Assembly (NCBI GenBank): GCA_902764825.1
Contig: CACWXL010000007.1
Coordinates: 18,222-82,221, forward strand
DNA: 64,000 bases
Origin: Oscillospiraceae bacterium
GTDB taxonomy: Bacteria > Bacillota > Clostridia > Saccharofermentanales > Saccharofermentanaceae
Reading direction: 5' to 3'
Shown here: positions 23,783 to 32,421 of the stretch, piece after piece
How the letters are laid out: every line of letters begins with the position of its first letter
How positions within the stretch are numbered: position 1 is the stretch's first letter
Made by a program: the position numbers and the translations under genes
Notes under the pieces: model-generated
Database searches by the model: none
Told to the model about the DNA's origin: nothing
What the model saw: the letters and a program-made list of their open reading frames with translations, nothing else

Positions 23783-25798
23783 TCAGCTTAAGAGCTTTTC
23801 CATGTTCTTTCTGATCTGCGGGAATGTTCCCGTAAGGGAATCAAGATATGCCGTATGGATCTCTTTTTCCGACTTGTTCGGGAACTTCGCACGCATATCG
23901 TCCATCAGCTGCTGGGTCCAGATATAGCCCATTCCATACTTTACCCAATATCCGGGATCCGTGAGGCTAAGAGTGTAAAATCTCTGATAATCATCCTCGG
24001 TAATCGAGAACATCGGTTTTTGGGTAAAGGGTTCTTTAAACTTGTTGAAATAATCTACGCACTGCTTCAAAGTCCAGTTCTCAACATGAATGCCGTACTC
24101 GACTCTGGTGTTGATCAAAGGCCACATTTCTTTCTCATATCGTATTAGCTTCGTTGCATCGGAAACACCGTTTCCGGAGTAATACCTCATCGAATAATAC
24201 TCAACATAAGTCGCCCAGCCTTCAGCATAACCTGTAGAATAAGACAGATACATGTATGGATGGTTTGTGTGTGCTCTGGTATAAAGCGACTGGAACATAT
24301 GTCCCGGATATGCCTCATGAGCGACCGTAACGCCGAAGTCCTTATCGGAATCTGCACTCTTGTGGTTGATAATGAGCAGATTGGCATTAAAGTTATCGAG
24401 ATGGTAACCCAAGTATGCCGCAGGAGAGAAGTTATCCTCGAATACCTTCGGAACATCCATTGTGTAATATTCGTGCGGAGGGATTTTAGGGAAATCGTTT
24501 TTTACCGCATCACGGAGGAAATCAAGGTTCTGCTCAAGAGAGCCTTTGGAATACTTGTGGCCTGAATACTCGTTATACCAGGCGAATCCGGAAGTAGCTA
24601 TCTTGGTGTAATCTTTGTGTATGAAATCAAGTCTCTTTTCGACCGCATCTATGTTCTCCTGTACTGTCGCACTATTGTTTGTCCACAGCCTTGTGAGATA
24701 AGCATAATAAGCATCTCCGCCCTTGAATTCGCAAAGACCCTGGTCCTTTCCGCCTGAGCCCTTAAGAGCTCTCATCCTTCTGGCGCACTCTTCAAATTCA
24801 GGGAAAGCGACTTCCTTCATGGCCTTCTCATGCTCTTTAATAAGCCTGCTCTTGTCACTTGCAGAAAGCCCCTTGATGTTATCCAAACGCTCTTCGAACG
24901 AATCGTAAAGGAAGCAGTCATTCTTCTGCTTGACCAGATTGTCGAATGATTTGGCAGCTTCTTCATAGCTGTCGTCAGAAGAAGCAAAACCGAGCTTTAC
25001 ACGGGTCTCCTCATATTCGCACATCAGGTCATAATACCTGTCGATGTCCTTGACGAGTTCGATATATTTCTCGGCATCCTCAACTGTATCAAACGAATAG
25101 ACATCCAGGATGAACAGTATCTCGGACTGAGGTCCTACAAGATAATTGAAGATCATCGTGTAGTAATTGAACGCAGTGTATGAGTAGCCGTAAATGCTTT
25201 CCTCGATATCATAGACAAGCTTGTCATAGCAGAGCCTGTCATTGCCCTGGAGCGTGTCGTAATTGATCTTCAGGAGCTTATCTAGCTCTGTCTGGTAGAA
25301 CTGCTTCTCGGCAGGATACTGGTCGATAGTTGTGAAATCGCCCCATGTGGCATCCTTGATGTCAAATCCGAATTTTGCCGGGTTCTCGAAAAGGATCTCG
25401 ACATCCGCATAAGAGGTGATCTCGTGATGAAGGATATCATTCTCGACCTCAGACAGGAGCTTTACGGCATCATTGCCGCTTACGGTTCCCGGCGCATGGT
25501 CGGGATGGACTTCCTTATAAGTCGCAACATGATCCGGATATGTCAGCGAATCCGCAGTAACAGGGCCTCCTGAAGGACCCGTTGTCGGATCTGTGGTAGG
25601 GTCTGTTGTCGGATCGACCGTCGGATCAGTCGTAGGATCCGTAAAACCTGTGGGATCGCTCTGTCCGTTCTCGATCTTGTTGCCGTTGTCGGTCTCTCTG
25701 CTTCTGTGTCTCGGAGCGCCTCCGACGCAGCCTGCAAGGGACATTACGATCGCAATGCAGCATACAAGAGCTGTCAGCTTAACTGATTTCTTTTTCAT
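23783..25798 (-). CDS. DUF885 putative metallopeptidase lipoprotein
   Basis: A 671-residue secreted lipoprotein. The signal peptide (MKKKSVKLTALVCC onwards) ends in a lipobox LAGC at residue 24. A short linker of DPTT repeats (about residues 50-75) follows, probably a cell-wall spacer. The rest is a DUF885 domain, with HEAYPGH near residue 490 as the presumed zinc site and WATYVEYYSM beyond it. The family resembles M32-type carboxypeptidases, and extracellular peptide hydrolysis is likely. Length fits the family plus linker. It has its own promoter, with a hairpin at the expected 5' end of the mRNA. Confidence 0.85.
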   Translation of the reverse strand: MKKKSVKLTALVCCIAIVMSLAGCVGGAPRHRSRETDNGNKIENGQSDPTGFTDPTTDPTVDPTTDPTTDPTTGPSGGPVTADSLTYPDHVATYKEVHPDHAPGTVSGNDAVKLLSEVENDILHHEITSYADVEILFENPAKFGFDIKDATWGDFTTIDQYPAEKQFYQTELDKLLKINYDTLQGNDRLCYDKLVYDIEESIYGYSYTAFNYYTMIFNYLVGPQSEILFILDVYSFDTVEDAEKYIELVKDIDRYYDLMCEYEETRVKLGFASSDDSYEEAAKSFDNLVKQKNDCFLYDSFEERLDNIKGLSASDKSRLIKEHEKAMKEVAFPEFEECARRMRALKGSGGKDQGLCEFKGGDAYYAYLTRLWTNNSATVQENIDAVEKRLDFIHKDYTKIATSGFAWYNEYSGHKYSKGSLEQNLDFLRDAVKNDFPKIPPHEYYTMDVPKVFEDNFSPAAYLGYHLDNFNANLLIINHKSADSDKDFGVTVAHEAYPGHMFQSLYTRAHTNHPYMYLSYSTGYAEGWATYVEYYSMRYYSGNGVSDATKLIRYEKEMWPLINTRVEYGIHVENWTLKQCVDYFNKFKEPFTQKPMFSITEDDYQRFYTLSLTDPGYWVKYGMGYIWTQQLMDDMRAKFPNKSEKEIHTAYLDSLTGTFPQIRKNMEKLLS

Positions 25799-25831
25799 TT
25801 TTATTCATCTCCTCTATCCATTTTCCATAAC

Positions 25832-25855
25832 ACGGTATCCTCCCCAAGACACCGT
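25832..25855 (-). promoter_or_regulatory. Hairpin at 5' end of DUF885 mRNA
   Basis: On the minus strand ACGGTGTC, an 8-base loop and GATACCGT pair over 8 bp with one G-T wobble. The hairpin begins about six bases after the -10, so it would sit at the very 5' end of the transcript, some 33 bases before the start codon. It could protect the mRNA or act as an operator. Confidence 0.4.
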
Positions 25856-25860
25856 TTAGG

Positions 25861-25869
25861 ATTATATCA
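25861..25869 (-). promoter_or_regulatory. Extended -10 promoter of the DUF885 gene
   Basis: On the minus strand this is TGA-TATAAT, a perfect extended -10. It lies just inside the gap between the ANL-like gene and the lipoprotein gene, so the latter can be transcribed alone. Confidence 0.5.
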
Positions 25870-25887
25870 TGAATCTCTGATGATTTC

Positions 25888-27663
25888 TCACTCGTCAGAT
25901 TCTTCCTGGAAGGCAAAACCTGATATTATCTCGTTCTGGATCATCTCGACCTTCTCCTTAACGGCTTCATAGTCGATGTCTCCCTTGGTATCTCTCGGGA
26001 AATTCGCAAAGAACGTTATCTCTGAAGGCCTCATCGATTCGTGGAGCGTCAGTTCGCATTCCGACTTTATGCGGTCCCTCAGATCCTCCATCATGGCATT
26101 ATCGAAGAAATATTCCTCATTCGGCACGACAGCCGTAACAAGTGCGGTGCCCTCAGGCTTCTCAATAACTACGGTACATGCCTCGACAACGCCTTCCGTC
26201 ATCTGGACAGCCTCATCCACCTTGCCGGGATAAACGGGATAGCTGTTGATCCTTGCCTCACGCCTTGCGTTTGCAACGATGTAGAACATCTTATTTCCGT
26301 CCTGCTTTCCGATATTTCCCGTGAAATACCATATCCTTCCGTCCGGAAGCTTCCTGTATTTTCCTGTGCCGGCCCGGCTGTCATCCGGACCTGTATATCT
26401 ATTGACCGGTGAATATACGATGATCTCTCCTTCGGCACCTTCAGGTACGTCAAGGCCGGTAGAAGCGTCGGCCACCCGCATGAGGACACCGGGCAGAGGG
26501 AATCCCAGGAGTCTGTCACTTTGCAGATCTGACGGACCGTATGCATATGTCAGAAGCTCATCGCAGCCCGTGACCGAACATACCGAGAGCTTCTTTCCCG
26601 AAGACTGGGCGATCTCAAATAGCATCGCTTTCTGGCTGCTCGTGAGAAGCCCTCCTCCCACGATTATCCTGTCGACGCTCTTCAAGATATCGGAACGTCC
26701 TCCGACCTTATTGATCGATGCAATTGAACTGCTGTAACCGATAAGCACGTCAGGTTTATAACGTCTTATGGCAAAGAAGATCTTGTCCGGATCGTACCAT
26801 GTGAAGGTCAGGACAGTCTGTCCGCACGACAGGATATTATGTATCCCTACGGTAAATCCGAAGACAAAGCAGCTCTCGTTAAGACACAGCATCCTCGCGG
26901 GCTTGCCGGTCAGGTCTTCATTTGCCTTTAAGACCATTTCCGTAAGATTTGCCGATATGTTCATGTTCCTTGCAGTTAATTCGGTTGCACGGCATTCCGC
27001 AAGAACGCTCGGGAACAGATACAGGACAGTTCTGTTATTGTCTCTGTCGTGTTTGAGATTCTCCGGATCGGACATGTTATCCGCAAGAGCAACAGCGTCC
27101 TTCCAATATACGAGCTTTATGCCTTCCGGAACATTCCTGGGCTTCGGCGTGTCATAGCTTCCCAAAGGATAAAAGCGGACAGTAAACTTATAGATACTGC
27201 TCGTCATCTCCGAGTATTTGGCGATGACCACCGTCTTGATGCCTGTCTCCTTCAGGATATTTGAATAGTTGAGATACTGGTTGCAGCTCATAACGCAGTA
27301 CTTCGCTCCGACGCAGTTTGCATATCCGGCGAAATATTCCGTCGAAAGATTCGGAACGCAGAGCGCCGCAGAAGCACCGATCTTATCAAGCGCATAAACA
27401 CTGATGATATTCAGGGTGTTGTTGCCCATGGCGAACATTACGACGTCGCCCTTTCCGACGCCCAGGTTCTTCCATGCGGAGGCTGCCTCGTCGATCTTCT
27501 CGAGCAGTGAAGAATAAGTGATCTTAGTCGCACCGTATTCGATCGCTGTCCGGTCAGGATATCTGGTACATGACCTCTTTATTCGCATGTAAAGTGTCTC
27601 ATCCGTTTCCGTAACCGGATTTGCATAATTCTCAGGATAAAAGACACTCCATTGGCTTTCCAA
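25888..27663 (-). CDS. Degenerate ANL-superfamily (AMP-ligase-like) protein
   Basis: A 591-residue protein with the full layout of acyl-CoA synthetases: N-terminal domain, hinge and small C-terminal domain. Key motifs are altered. The phosphate-binding loop (YTSGTTGxPKG) reads YLFPSVLAECRA (residues 215-226). The ribose-binding TGD is TGN. The catalytic A10 lysine in GK is replaced by D562 in PRDTKGDID. Adenylation as in normal members is doubtful, so a binding or lost function is possible. The start is TTG, with GGAG seven bases before it and a TATAAT at 27720-27725. It stands alone upstream of the DUF885 gene. Confidence 0.75.
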   Translation of the reverse strand: MESQWSVFYPENYANPVTETDETLYMRIKRSCTRYPDRTAIEYGATKITYSSLLEKIDEAASAWKNLGVGKGDVVMFAMGNNTLNIISVYALDKIGASAALCVPNLSTEYFAGYANCVGAKYCVMSCNQYLNYSNILKETGIKTVVIAKYSEMTSSIYKFTVRFYPLGSYDTPKPRNVPEGIKLVYWKDAVALADNMSDPENLKHDRDNNRTVLYLFPSVLAECRATELTARNMNISANLTEMVLKANEDLTGKPARMLCLNESCFVFGFTVGIHNILSCGQTVLTFTWYDPDKIFFAIRRYKPDVLIGYSSSIASINKVGGRSDILKSVDRIIVGGGLLTSSQKAMLFEIAQSSGKKLSVCSVTGCDELLTYAYGPSDLQSDRLLGFPLPGVLMRVADASTGLDVPEGAEGEIIVYSPVNRYTGPDDSRAGTGKYRKLPDGRIWYFTGNIGKQDGNKMFYIVANARREARINSYPVYPGKVDEAVQMTEGVVEACTVVIEKPEGTALVTAVVPNEEYFFDNAMMEDLRDRIKSECELTLHESMRPSEITFFANFPRDTKGDIDYEAVKEKVEMIQNEIISGFAFQEESDE

Positions 27664-27871
27664 TTCTGTTCTCCGTTTTTTCGAATCAGCTTTGCGTAAA
27701 TAAACACCCGAATGCGTTTATTATACACTGTCACGCGCACATGAATACTGTTTATACGCAAGGCAAGATATCAGGCAATCATTTGTGCATGTGTACGAAA
27801 ACTTTTTCAATCTTACTGTTGTCTGCCGGTGTTAAAATGTTCAAAGATTTTAAGATTCAGAGGTACAGGCC

Positions 27872-29053
27872 ATGGATATCAAGCTCAACACACATTTCCT
27901 CGACGTAAAAGAAACATACCTTTTCTCTGACATCGCCAAGCGCGTCAGAAAGTTCCAGGAAGACAACCCCGGCCGCGAGATCATCAGAATGGGAATAGGC
28001 GACGTAACGCTTCCCCTTCCCGAGTCGGTTACTTCCGCAATGGAAGCTGCAGTAAGGGAAATGGCAGACAAGGATACATTCCATGGCTATCCGCCGGAAT
28101 ACGGCTACGATTTCTTAAGGAACGCCATCTCAGATCACTACAAGGATCTCGGCGTAACGGTTGCACCTGAGACCGTTTATGTTTCCGACGGCGCGAAAAG
28201 CGATCTCGGCAACCTCCCGGATGTCCTCGGAAACAACCCGGTCATCATCCCCGATCCCGTTTATCCCGTTTATGTCGATTCAAATCTCATGAACGGCAGA
28301 AAGGTATCATTCGTCGAAGGCAGCAAGGATAATGACTTCCTTCCGCTTCCCCCTTCTGACACCGATATCGAGCCTTCCGTAATCTACATCTGCTCACCTA
28401 ACAATCCGACAGGCGCCGTATACAGCCGCGAAGGCCTCACAGCATGGGTTGAATTCGCACTGAAGACAGGCTCCCTCATCATTTTCGATGCGGCATACGA
28501 AGCATTCATATCAGAAGACAAGCCCCACACGATCTACGAGATCCCCGGAGCTGACCTCTGCGCCGTGGAAGTATCCTCTTTCTCTAAGTTTGCAGGCTTC
28601 ACAGGCGTAAGATGCGGCTGGACGATAGTTCCCGACTCGCTCGAATCCGACGGCATAAAGCTCTCCAAGTTCTGGGCAAGACGCCAGGCAACGAAGTTCA
28701 ACGGCGTATCTTATGTAACACAGAGAGGTGCTGCAGCTTCACTCTCCGGCAAGGGTTTGGAAGACTGCAAGGCAAACATCGCTTACTACAAGCGCAACGC
28801 AGCTGCACTTGCTGAGGTATTTACCGGGAAGGGCATCTACTTCACAGGCGGCGTAAACTCGCCTTATATCTGGCTCAAGTGTCCTGATAACATGGGCGGC
28901 TGGGAATTCTTCGACATGATCCTTAACCGCTTCGGCATCGTCGGCACGCCGGGCGAAGGATTCGGTGAGAACGGAGCAGGCTACTTCCGCCTTACGGCTT
29001 TCGGCTCTTACGAGAACACATTGAAGGCCTGCGAATTCTTCAAGACACTGTAA
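27872..29053 (+). CDS. dapL: LL-diaminopimelate aminotransferase
   Basis: A 393-residue class I/II PLP aminotransferase that converts tetrahydrodipicolinate directly to LL-diaminopimelate, bypassing the succinylase or acetylase routes. Characteristic motifs are GIGDVTLPLP, FHGYPPEYGYDFLR, VSDGAKSDLGN, the CSPNNPTGAVY loop and the PLP lysine in SFSKFAGFTGVR. Length fits DapL. Its product is the substrate of the DapF domain fused to CarB elsewhere in the window. GAGG precedes the ATG, and a strong terminator follows. Confidence 0.95.
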   Translation: MDIKLNTHFLDVKETYLFSDIAKRVRKFQEDNPGREIIRMGIGDVTLPLPESVTSAMEAAVREMADKDTFHGYPPEYGYDFLRNAISDHYKDLGVTVAPETVYVSDGAKSDLGNLPDVLGNNPVIIPDPVYPVYVDSNLMNGRKVSFVEGSKDNDFLPLPPSDTDIEPSVIYICSPNNPTGAVYSREGLTAWVEFALKTGSLIIFDAAYEAFISEDKPHTIYEIPGADLCAVEVSSFSKFAGFTGVRCGWTIVPDSLESDGIKLSKFWARRQATKFNGVSYVTQRGAAASLSGKGLEDCKANIAYYKRNAAALAEVFTGKGIYFTGGVNSPYIWLKCPDNMGGWEFFDMILNRFGIVGTPGEGFGENGAGYFRLTAFGSYENTLKACEFFKTL

Positions 29054-29079
29054 GCTCCGCGCATAATACAAGCTCATTA

Positions 29080-29108
29080 AGACTGCTGCACTGCGGCAGT
29101 CTTTTTTT
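29080..29108 (+). terminator. Terminator of dapL
   Basis: AGACTGC and GCAGTCT form a 7-bp perfect stem around a 9-base loop, followed by seven T. It ends 55 bases past the dapL stop. Confidence 0.85.
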
Positions 29109-29132
29109 GTCCCATTAATAGAAGCGCACCTT

Positions 29133-29141
29133 TGTTATAAT
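29133..29141 (+). promoter_or_regulatory. Extended -10 promoter of radA
   Basis: TGT-TATAAT is a perfect extended -10. It overlaps an in-frame ATG at 29140, which shows that the true radA start is the downstream ATG at 29173. Confidence 0.5.
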
Positions 29142-29172
29142 GCAAGTAAATAAGATATGGACGGATAAGATT

Positions 29173-30591
29173 ATGGCTAAGAAGACTACTTTTTTCTGCA
29201 AGGAATGCGGTTATGAGACATCCGGCTGGATGGGCAAGTGCCCTGCCTGCGGCATGTTCAACACCTTCGTCGAAGCTCCTTCCGAGAAGGCTCCGGCCAA
29301 GGCTAAGACAGACTCTCCTGCGTTTACCGCCAACCAGTATTCATGGACGGATTCCGCTGTTACCGTAAGGCTGAGCGAAGCCGGCAAAGAGAATTACAAG
29401 AGACATTCGACAGGGATACCCAGCCTTGATGTTCTCTTCGGAGGCGGGATCACCGAAGGCTCCGTGACGCTTGTCGCAGGCGAGCCCGGCATCGGCAAGT
29501 CCACTATCCTAATGCAGCTTGCGGATTCCTATAAGGCTGACGGCGAAGTCCTCTATATCTCAGGCGAGGAATCCCCTGCACAGATCGGAATGAGAGCTTC
29601 AAGACTCAAGATCAAGCGCGACATCCTTGTATGCGGCGAGACGAGATTTGAGGCTATCGCAGAACAGCTTAAGACACATAAGCCCTGCCTTGCGATAATC
29701 GATTCCATCCAGACGCTCTACTCCGAACAGGTTGCGGGAACTCCGGGCGGCGTAGCACAGATAAGGGAAGTTGCCGCAGGACTCATCCGTATCGCGAAGA
29801 CGAATAACATTACGATAATAATGGTTGGCCACATCGCCAAGGACGGATCCATTGCAGGTCCGAAGACGATCGAGCATATGGTCGATACGGTACTGGGATT
29901 TGAGGGTGACGCTACAGGCGGATACCGCATTATCAGATCGGCGAAGAACAGATTCGGAAGATCCAATGAGATATGCTTTTTCGAGATGGGCGAACAGGGA
30001 CTTATCCCGGTAGACAGTTCGAAGGCCCTGCTCGTTGCAGGAAGGCCGCTTAACAGCCCCGGATCGGTACTTACTTCCACTCTCGAAGGCAACGATGCGC
30101 TGACTATCGAAGTTCAGGCGCTCTGCACCGAGAGCGTTTATCCCAATCCGCAGAGAATGACATCCGGTCCCGAGAGAGGCAGAGTCCTCATGCTCCTTGC
30201 AGTATGCGAGAAGCTGTTAAAGCTCGGCTTAACTTCAAAGGACTGCTTCGTAAATGTTATCGGAGGCCTTAAGGTATCTGACCCTGCAACGGATCTTGCC
30301 GTCTGCATGGCAACCGTATCCTCCGCAAGAGGTGTCAGCGTCAAGCCCAACACCCTGATACTAGGAGAGGTCGGACTGTCAGGCGAGATCAGACCTGTTT
30401 CCAGGATCCTTAAGAGATGCCTTGCTTCCGCAAGACTCGGCATAACTACGGTAGTCCTTCCGGGCAGCTCGAAGGACGCTCTTGAGAAGGAACTTGCCAA
30501 CGCATCATCAGAAGTCTTCGCAGGCAATCCCGTGCCGGAATTCATATATGCGGATAACCTGAAGGAAGCAGCTGATATACTGTTCTCATAA
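29173..30591 (+). CDS. radA: DNA repair protein RadA (Sms)
   Basis: A 472-residue RadA, a RecA-like helicase that drives branch migration in recombinational repair. It has the N-terminal zinc finger FCKECG...CPACG, Walker A GEPGIGKST, the RadA signature KNRFG in RSAKNRFGRSNE, and a Lon-protease-like C-terminal domain. The first ATG of the frame (29140) lies inside the -10, so 29173 is used, giving the usual MAKKTTFFCKECG start. ispD follows after 14 bases. Confidence 0.96.
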   Translation: MAKKTTFFCKECGYETSGWMGKCPACGMFNTFVEAPSEKAPAKAKTDSPAFTANQYSWTDSAVTVRLSEAGKENYKRHSTGIPSLDVLFGGGITEGSVTLVAGEPGIGKSTILMQLADSYKADGEVLYISGEESPAQIGMRASRLKIKRDILVCGETRFEAIAEQLKTHKPCLAIIDSIQTLYSEQVAGTPGGVAQIREVAAGLIRIAKTNNITIIMVGHIAKDGSIAGPKTIEHMVDTVLGFEGDATGGYRIIRSAKNRFGRSNEICFFEMGEQGLIPVDSSKALLVAGRPLNSPGSVLTSTLEGNDALTIEVQALCTESVYPNPQRMTSGPERGRVLMLLAVCEKLLKLGLTSKDCFVNVIGGLKVSDPATDLAVCMATVSSARGVSVKPNTLILGEVGLSGEIRPVSRILKRCLASARLGITTVVLPGSSKDALEKELANASSEVFAGNPVPEFIYADNLKEAADILFS

Positions 30592-30605
30592 CAGGAGGTG
30601 ATCTT

Positions 30606-31355
30606 ATGAACCGCAAATGTTATTTTCTGATACCGGCCGCAGGAAGCGGCACGCGTATGGGCTCAGGACAGCCCAAGCTCATGAGGAATGTCGAAGGACG
30701 CCCGGTGATCTTAAGGACTCTGGGTGCGGTCGCTGACGTCGCGAGATGCAATTATGCAGACATGGATTATAAGATCGTCCTCGTTACGACAAATGACCTC
30801 CTCGGCATCCTGCAGGCAATGTGCGCAGAGTATTTCCCTGACCTCAATATCGTTTTCACTCTTGGCGGAAATACGAGAACGGAATCAGTATCCAAGGGAC
30901 TTAACATGATCAATGATGCAGACGACGATGACCTTGTTCTTGTCCACGACGGTGCGCGCTGCCTCGTTACTTCTGAAGAGATCACGGCATGCATCGACGG
31001 GCTTAAGGACCATCAGGTATGCGCATCCGCGGTTCCCGTCAAGAATACATTGAAGGAAGTCGATATATTGCCTTCAGGCGAAGTAAAGGTTATAAGCACG
31101 CCTGACAGATCGAAGTTCTATGAGATACTTACTCCCCAGGGATTTAAGTTCAAGGACATTGAGACATGCTACATGAAGGCGACTGATGACGGCATCTCTG
31201 CGACAGATGACACAGCGCTTGCTACCATCTACGGCCTTGAAGTTTATCTTACAAAGGGACTTTATTCGAACCTGAAGATCACGACTCCTGAAGACATCGC
31301 GATAGCATCGGAGATCGTAAGATCCAGAGGCGAGAGCGAACCGTTCCACGATTAA
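30606..31355 (+). CDS. ispD: 2-C-methyl-D-erythritol 4-phosphate cytidylyltransferase
   Basis: This 249-residue enzyme makes CDP-methylerythritol in the MEP isoprenoid pathway. The nucleotide-binding AAGSGTRMGSGQPKL, GGNTRTESVSKGL, LVHDGAR and TPQGFKF motifs are present, as is the ATDDTALA segment. A perfect AGGAGGTGAT ribosome site precedes the ATG. It converges on ispF, with a shared terminator between them, an unusual arrangement because ispD and ispF are usually co-directional or fused. Confidence 0.93.
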   Translation: MNRKCYFLIPAAGSGTRMGSGQPKLMRNVEGRPVILRTLGAVADVARCNYADMDYKIVLVTTNDLLGILQAMCAEYFPDLNIVFTLGGNTRTESVSKGLNMINDADDDDLVLVHDGARCLVTSEEITACIDGLKDHQVCASAVPVKNTLKEVDILPSGEVKVISTPDRSKFYEILTPQGFKFKDIETCYMKATDDGISATDDTALATIYGLEVYLTKGLYSNLKITTPEDIAIASEIVRSRGESEPFHD

Positions 31356-31357
31356 AA

Positions 31358-31387
31358 CAAAAAGCCCGCTTGTGAAGCGGGCTTTTG
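31358..31387. terminator. Bidirectional terminator between ispD and ispF
   Basis: AAAAGCCCGCTT and AAGCGGGCTTTT form a 12-bp perfect stem with a GTG loop. A and T tracts on the flanks let it serve both converging genes; ispD ends just before it and ispF just after. Confidence 0.9.
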
Positions 31388-31389
31388 AT

Positions 31390-31884
31390 TCAGATCTCTT
31401 TTGTAAATGTCAGGATGCAGAACACCTGTATTCCTTCGCCTTTTCCGAATCCCGTAAGGCCTTCTCCGGTCGTAGCCGTAATGCCGACTGAAGATGCGGG
31501 GATCCCCAGTATCTTTCCTACCGATTCCTTCATTCCGGGAATGTGGGGCATGAGCTTGGGGCGCAGGCACTCGATGGTGACAGAGCAGTGAATGATCTTA
31601 CCGCCGGTAAGATACTCGAGAGCTTTCTCAAGATAAACCGAGCTGTCCTTTATGCCCTTCTCGAGGCAGATCTTGTCTGCTTCGCCGCCAAGGATATTAA
31701 CGCCGGTAAAGCCGGATATGGCATTCGTTATCGCATGATAAACGACGTCACCGTCGCTGTTGGCTTCGATGGGTCTGTCGAACGGGATGTCGATCCCACC
31801 AAGCCTGATCAGGGTATCACCGCAAGGCTCACCGAATCTGTGGCTGTCCTGACCGATCGTACTGATAGAAACAATATTTCCCAT
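31390..31884 (-). CDS. ispF: 2-C-methyl-D-erythritol 2,4-cyclodiphosphate synthase, divergent
   Basis: A 164-residue IspF that cyclises CDP-methylerythritol phosphate. The zinc ligands are in place: D13 and H15 in GQDSHRFG, and H50 in DVVYHAI. The C-terminal ITATTGEGLTGFGKGEGI is typical. Several normally invariant positions differ: HSDGD is NSDGD (N42), HAxxDA is HAITNA (N54), and GDIGxxFP is replaced by VNILGGE. It may still work, because the metal site is intact. It is the last gene of an Mrp-thioredoxin-like-ispF run, 12 bases after the previous stop. Confidence 0.85.
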   Translation of the reverse strand: MGNIVSISTIGQDSHRFGEPCGDTLIRLGGIDIPFDRPIEANSDGDVVYHAITNAISGFTGVNILGGEADKICLEKGIKDSSVYLEKALEYLTGGKIIHCSVTIECLRPKLMPHIPGMKESVGKILGIPASSVGITATTGEGLTGFGKGEGIQVFCILTFTKEI

Positions 31885-31896
31885 AAGAATCCACCT

Positions 31897-32421
31897 TTAT
31901 GTTATGCCGTTTTCCTGAAGCCATGATAACACATCGTTAATTGTCCAATACTCACGCGCGGCTCCGCCGAAGACTTTGTCAGACAGGCCTTTTCTTATAA
32001 GGACAAATTCAGGAACAGCTTCGATCTCATATTTGCCCATGAGATCCTTATACTCCATAGCATCGAGCATCAGGACACAGAGCTTGCCGTTGTAGCTTGC
32101 AGCAATGTCTTCCACTGCTGCGGTGACCTGCGCGCTCCTGTTATCCATGGAACTGTAGAAATAGATGAGGATCGTGAGACCGGAAGCCTTGAGCCCTTCA
32201 AAGTCCGTGACCTTGCGGTACTGGATCCCGTAGAGAGGACTGCCGTCTTCATCTGTCTCGTCTTCTATCCTTTCATAGACCATGCATATTGCAGGGTCGC
32301 TGTATGAATAGTCGCCCAGATATTCCATGAGCGGATCTGTCTCCTTGGGCTTGGAGCAGCCGCAAAGGAAAACCGTCAGGACCGCTGCTGCGGCAAGTAA
32401 CGTCAGATATTTGGTCTTCAC
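31897..32421 (-). CDS. Thioredoxin-fold lipoprotein without active-site cysteines
   Basis: A 174-residue lipoprotein: signal peptide, lipobox LCGC (cysteine at about 22), then a thioredoxin-like domain. The domain keeps the strand before the active site (LTILIYFYSS) and the cis-proline region EAVPEFVLIRKG, but the CxxC is replaced by SMDNRS. It cannot act as a dithiol oxidoreductase and may serve as a binding or chaperone module at the outer face of the membrane. Its ATG overlaps the Mrp stop by four bases. Confidence 0.7.
   Translation of the reverse strand: MKTKYLTLLAAAAVLTVFLCGCSKPKETDPLMEYLGDYSYSDPAICMVYERIEDETDEDGSPLYGIQYRKVTDFEGLKASGLTILIYFYSSMDNRSAQVTAAVEDIAASYNGKLCVLMLDAMEYKDLMGKYEIEAVPEFVLIRKGLSDKVFGGAAREYWTINDVLSWLQENGIT

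Noticed and set aside
25580..25650. Possible CRISPR-like or satellite repeat in the DUF885 gene
   Set aside because: The repeats are short GGATC-type codons encoding a DPTT linker in frame, so they are a protein spacer.
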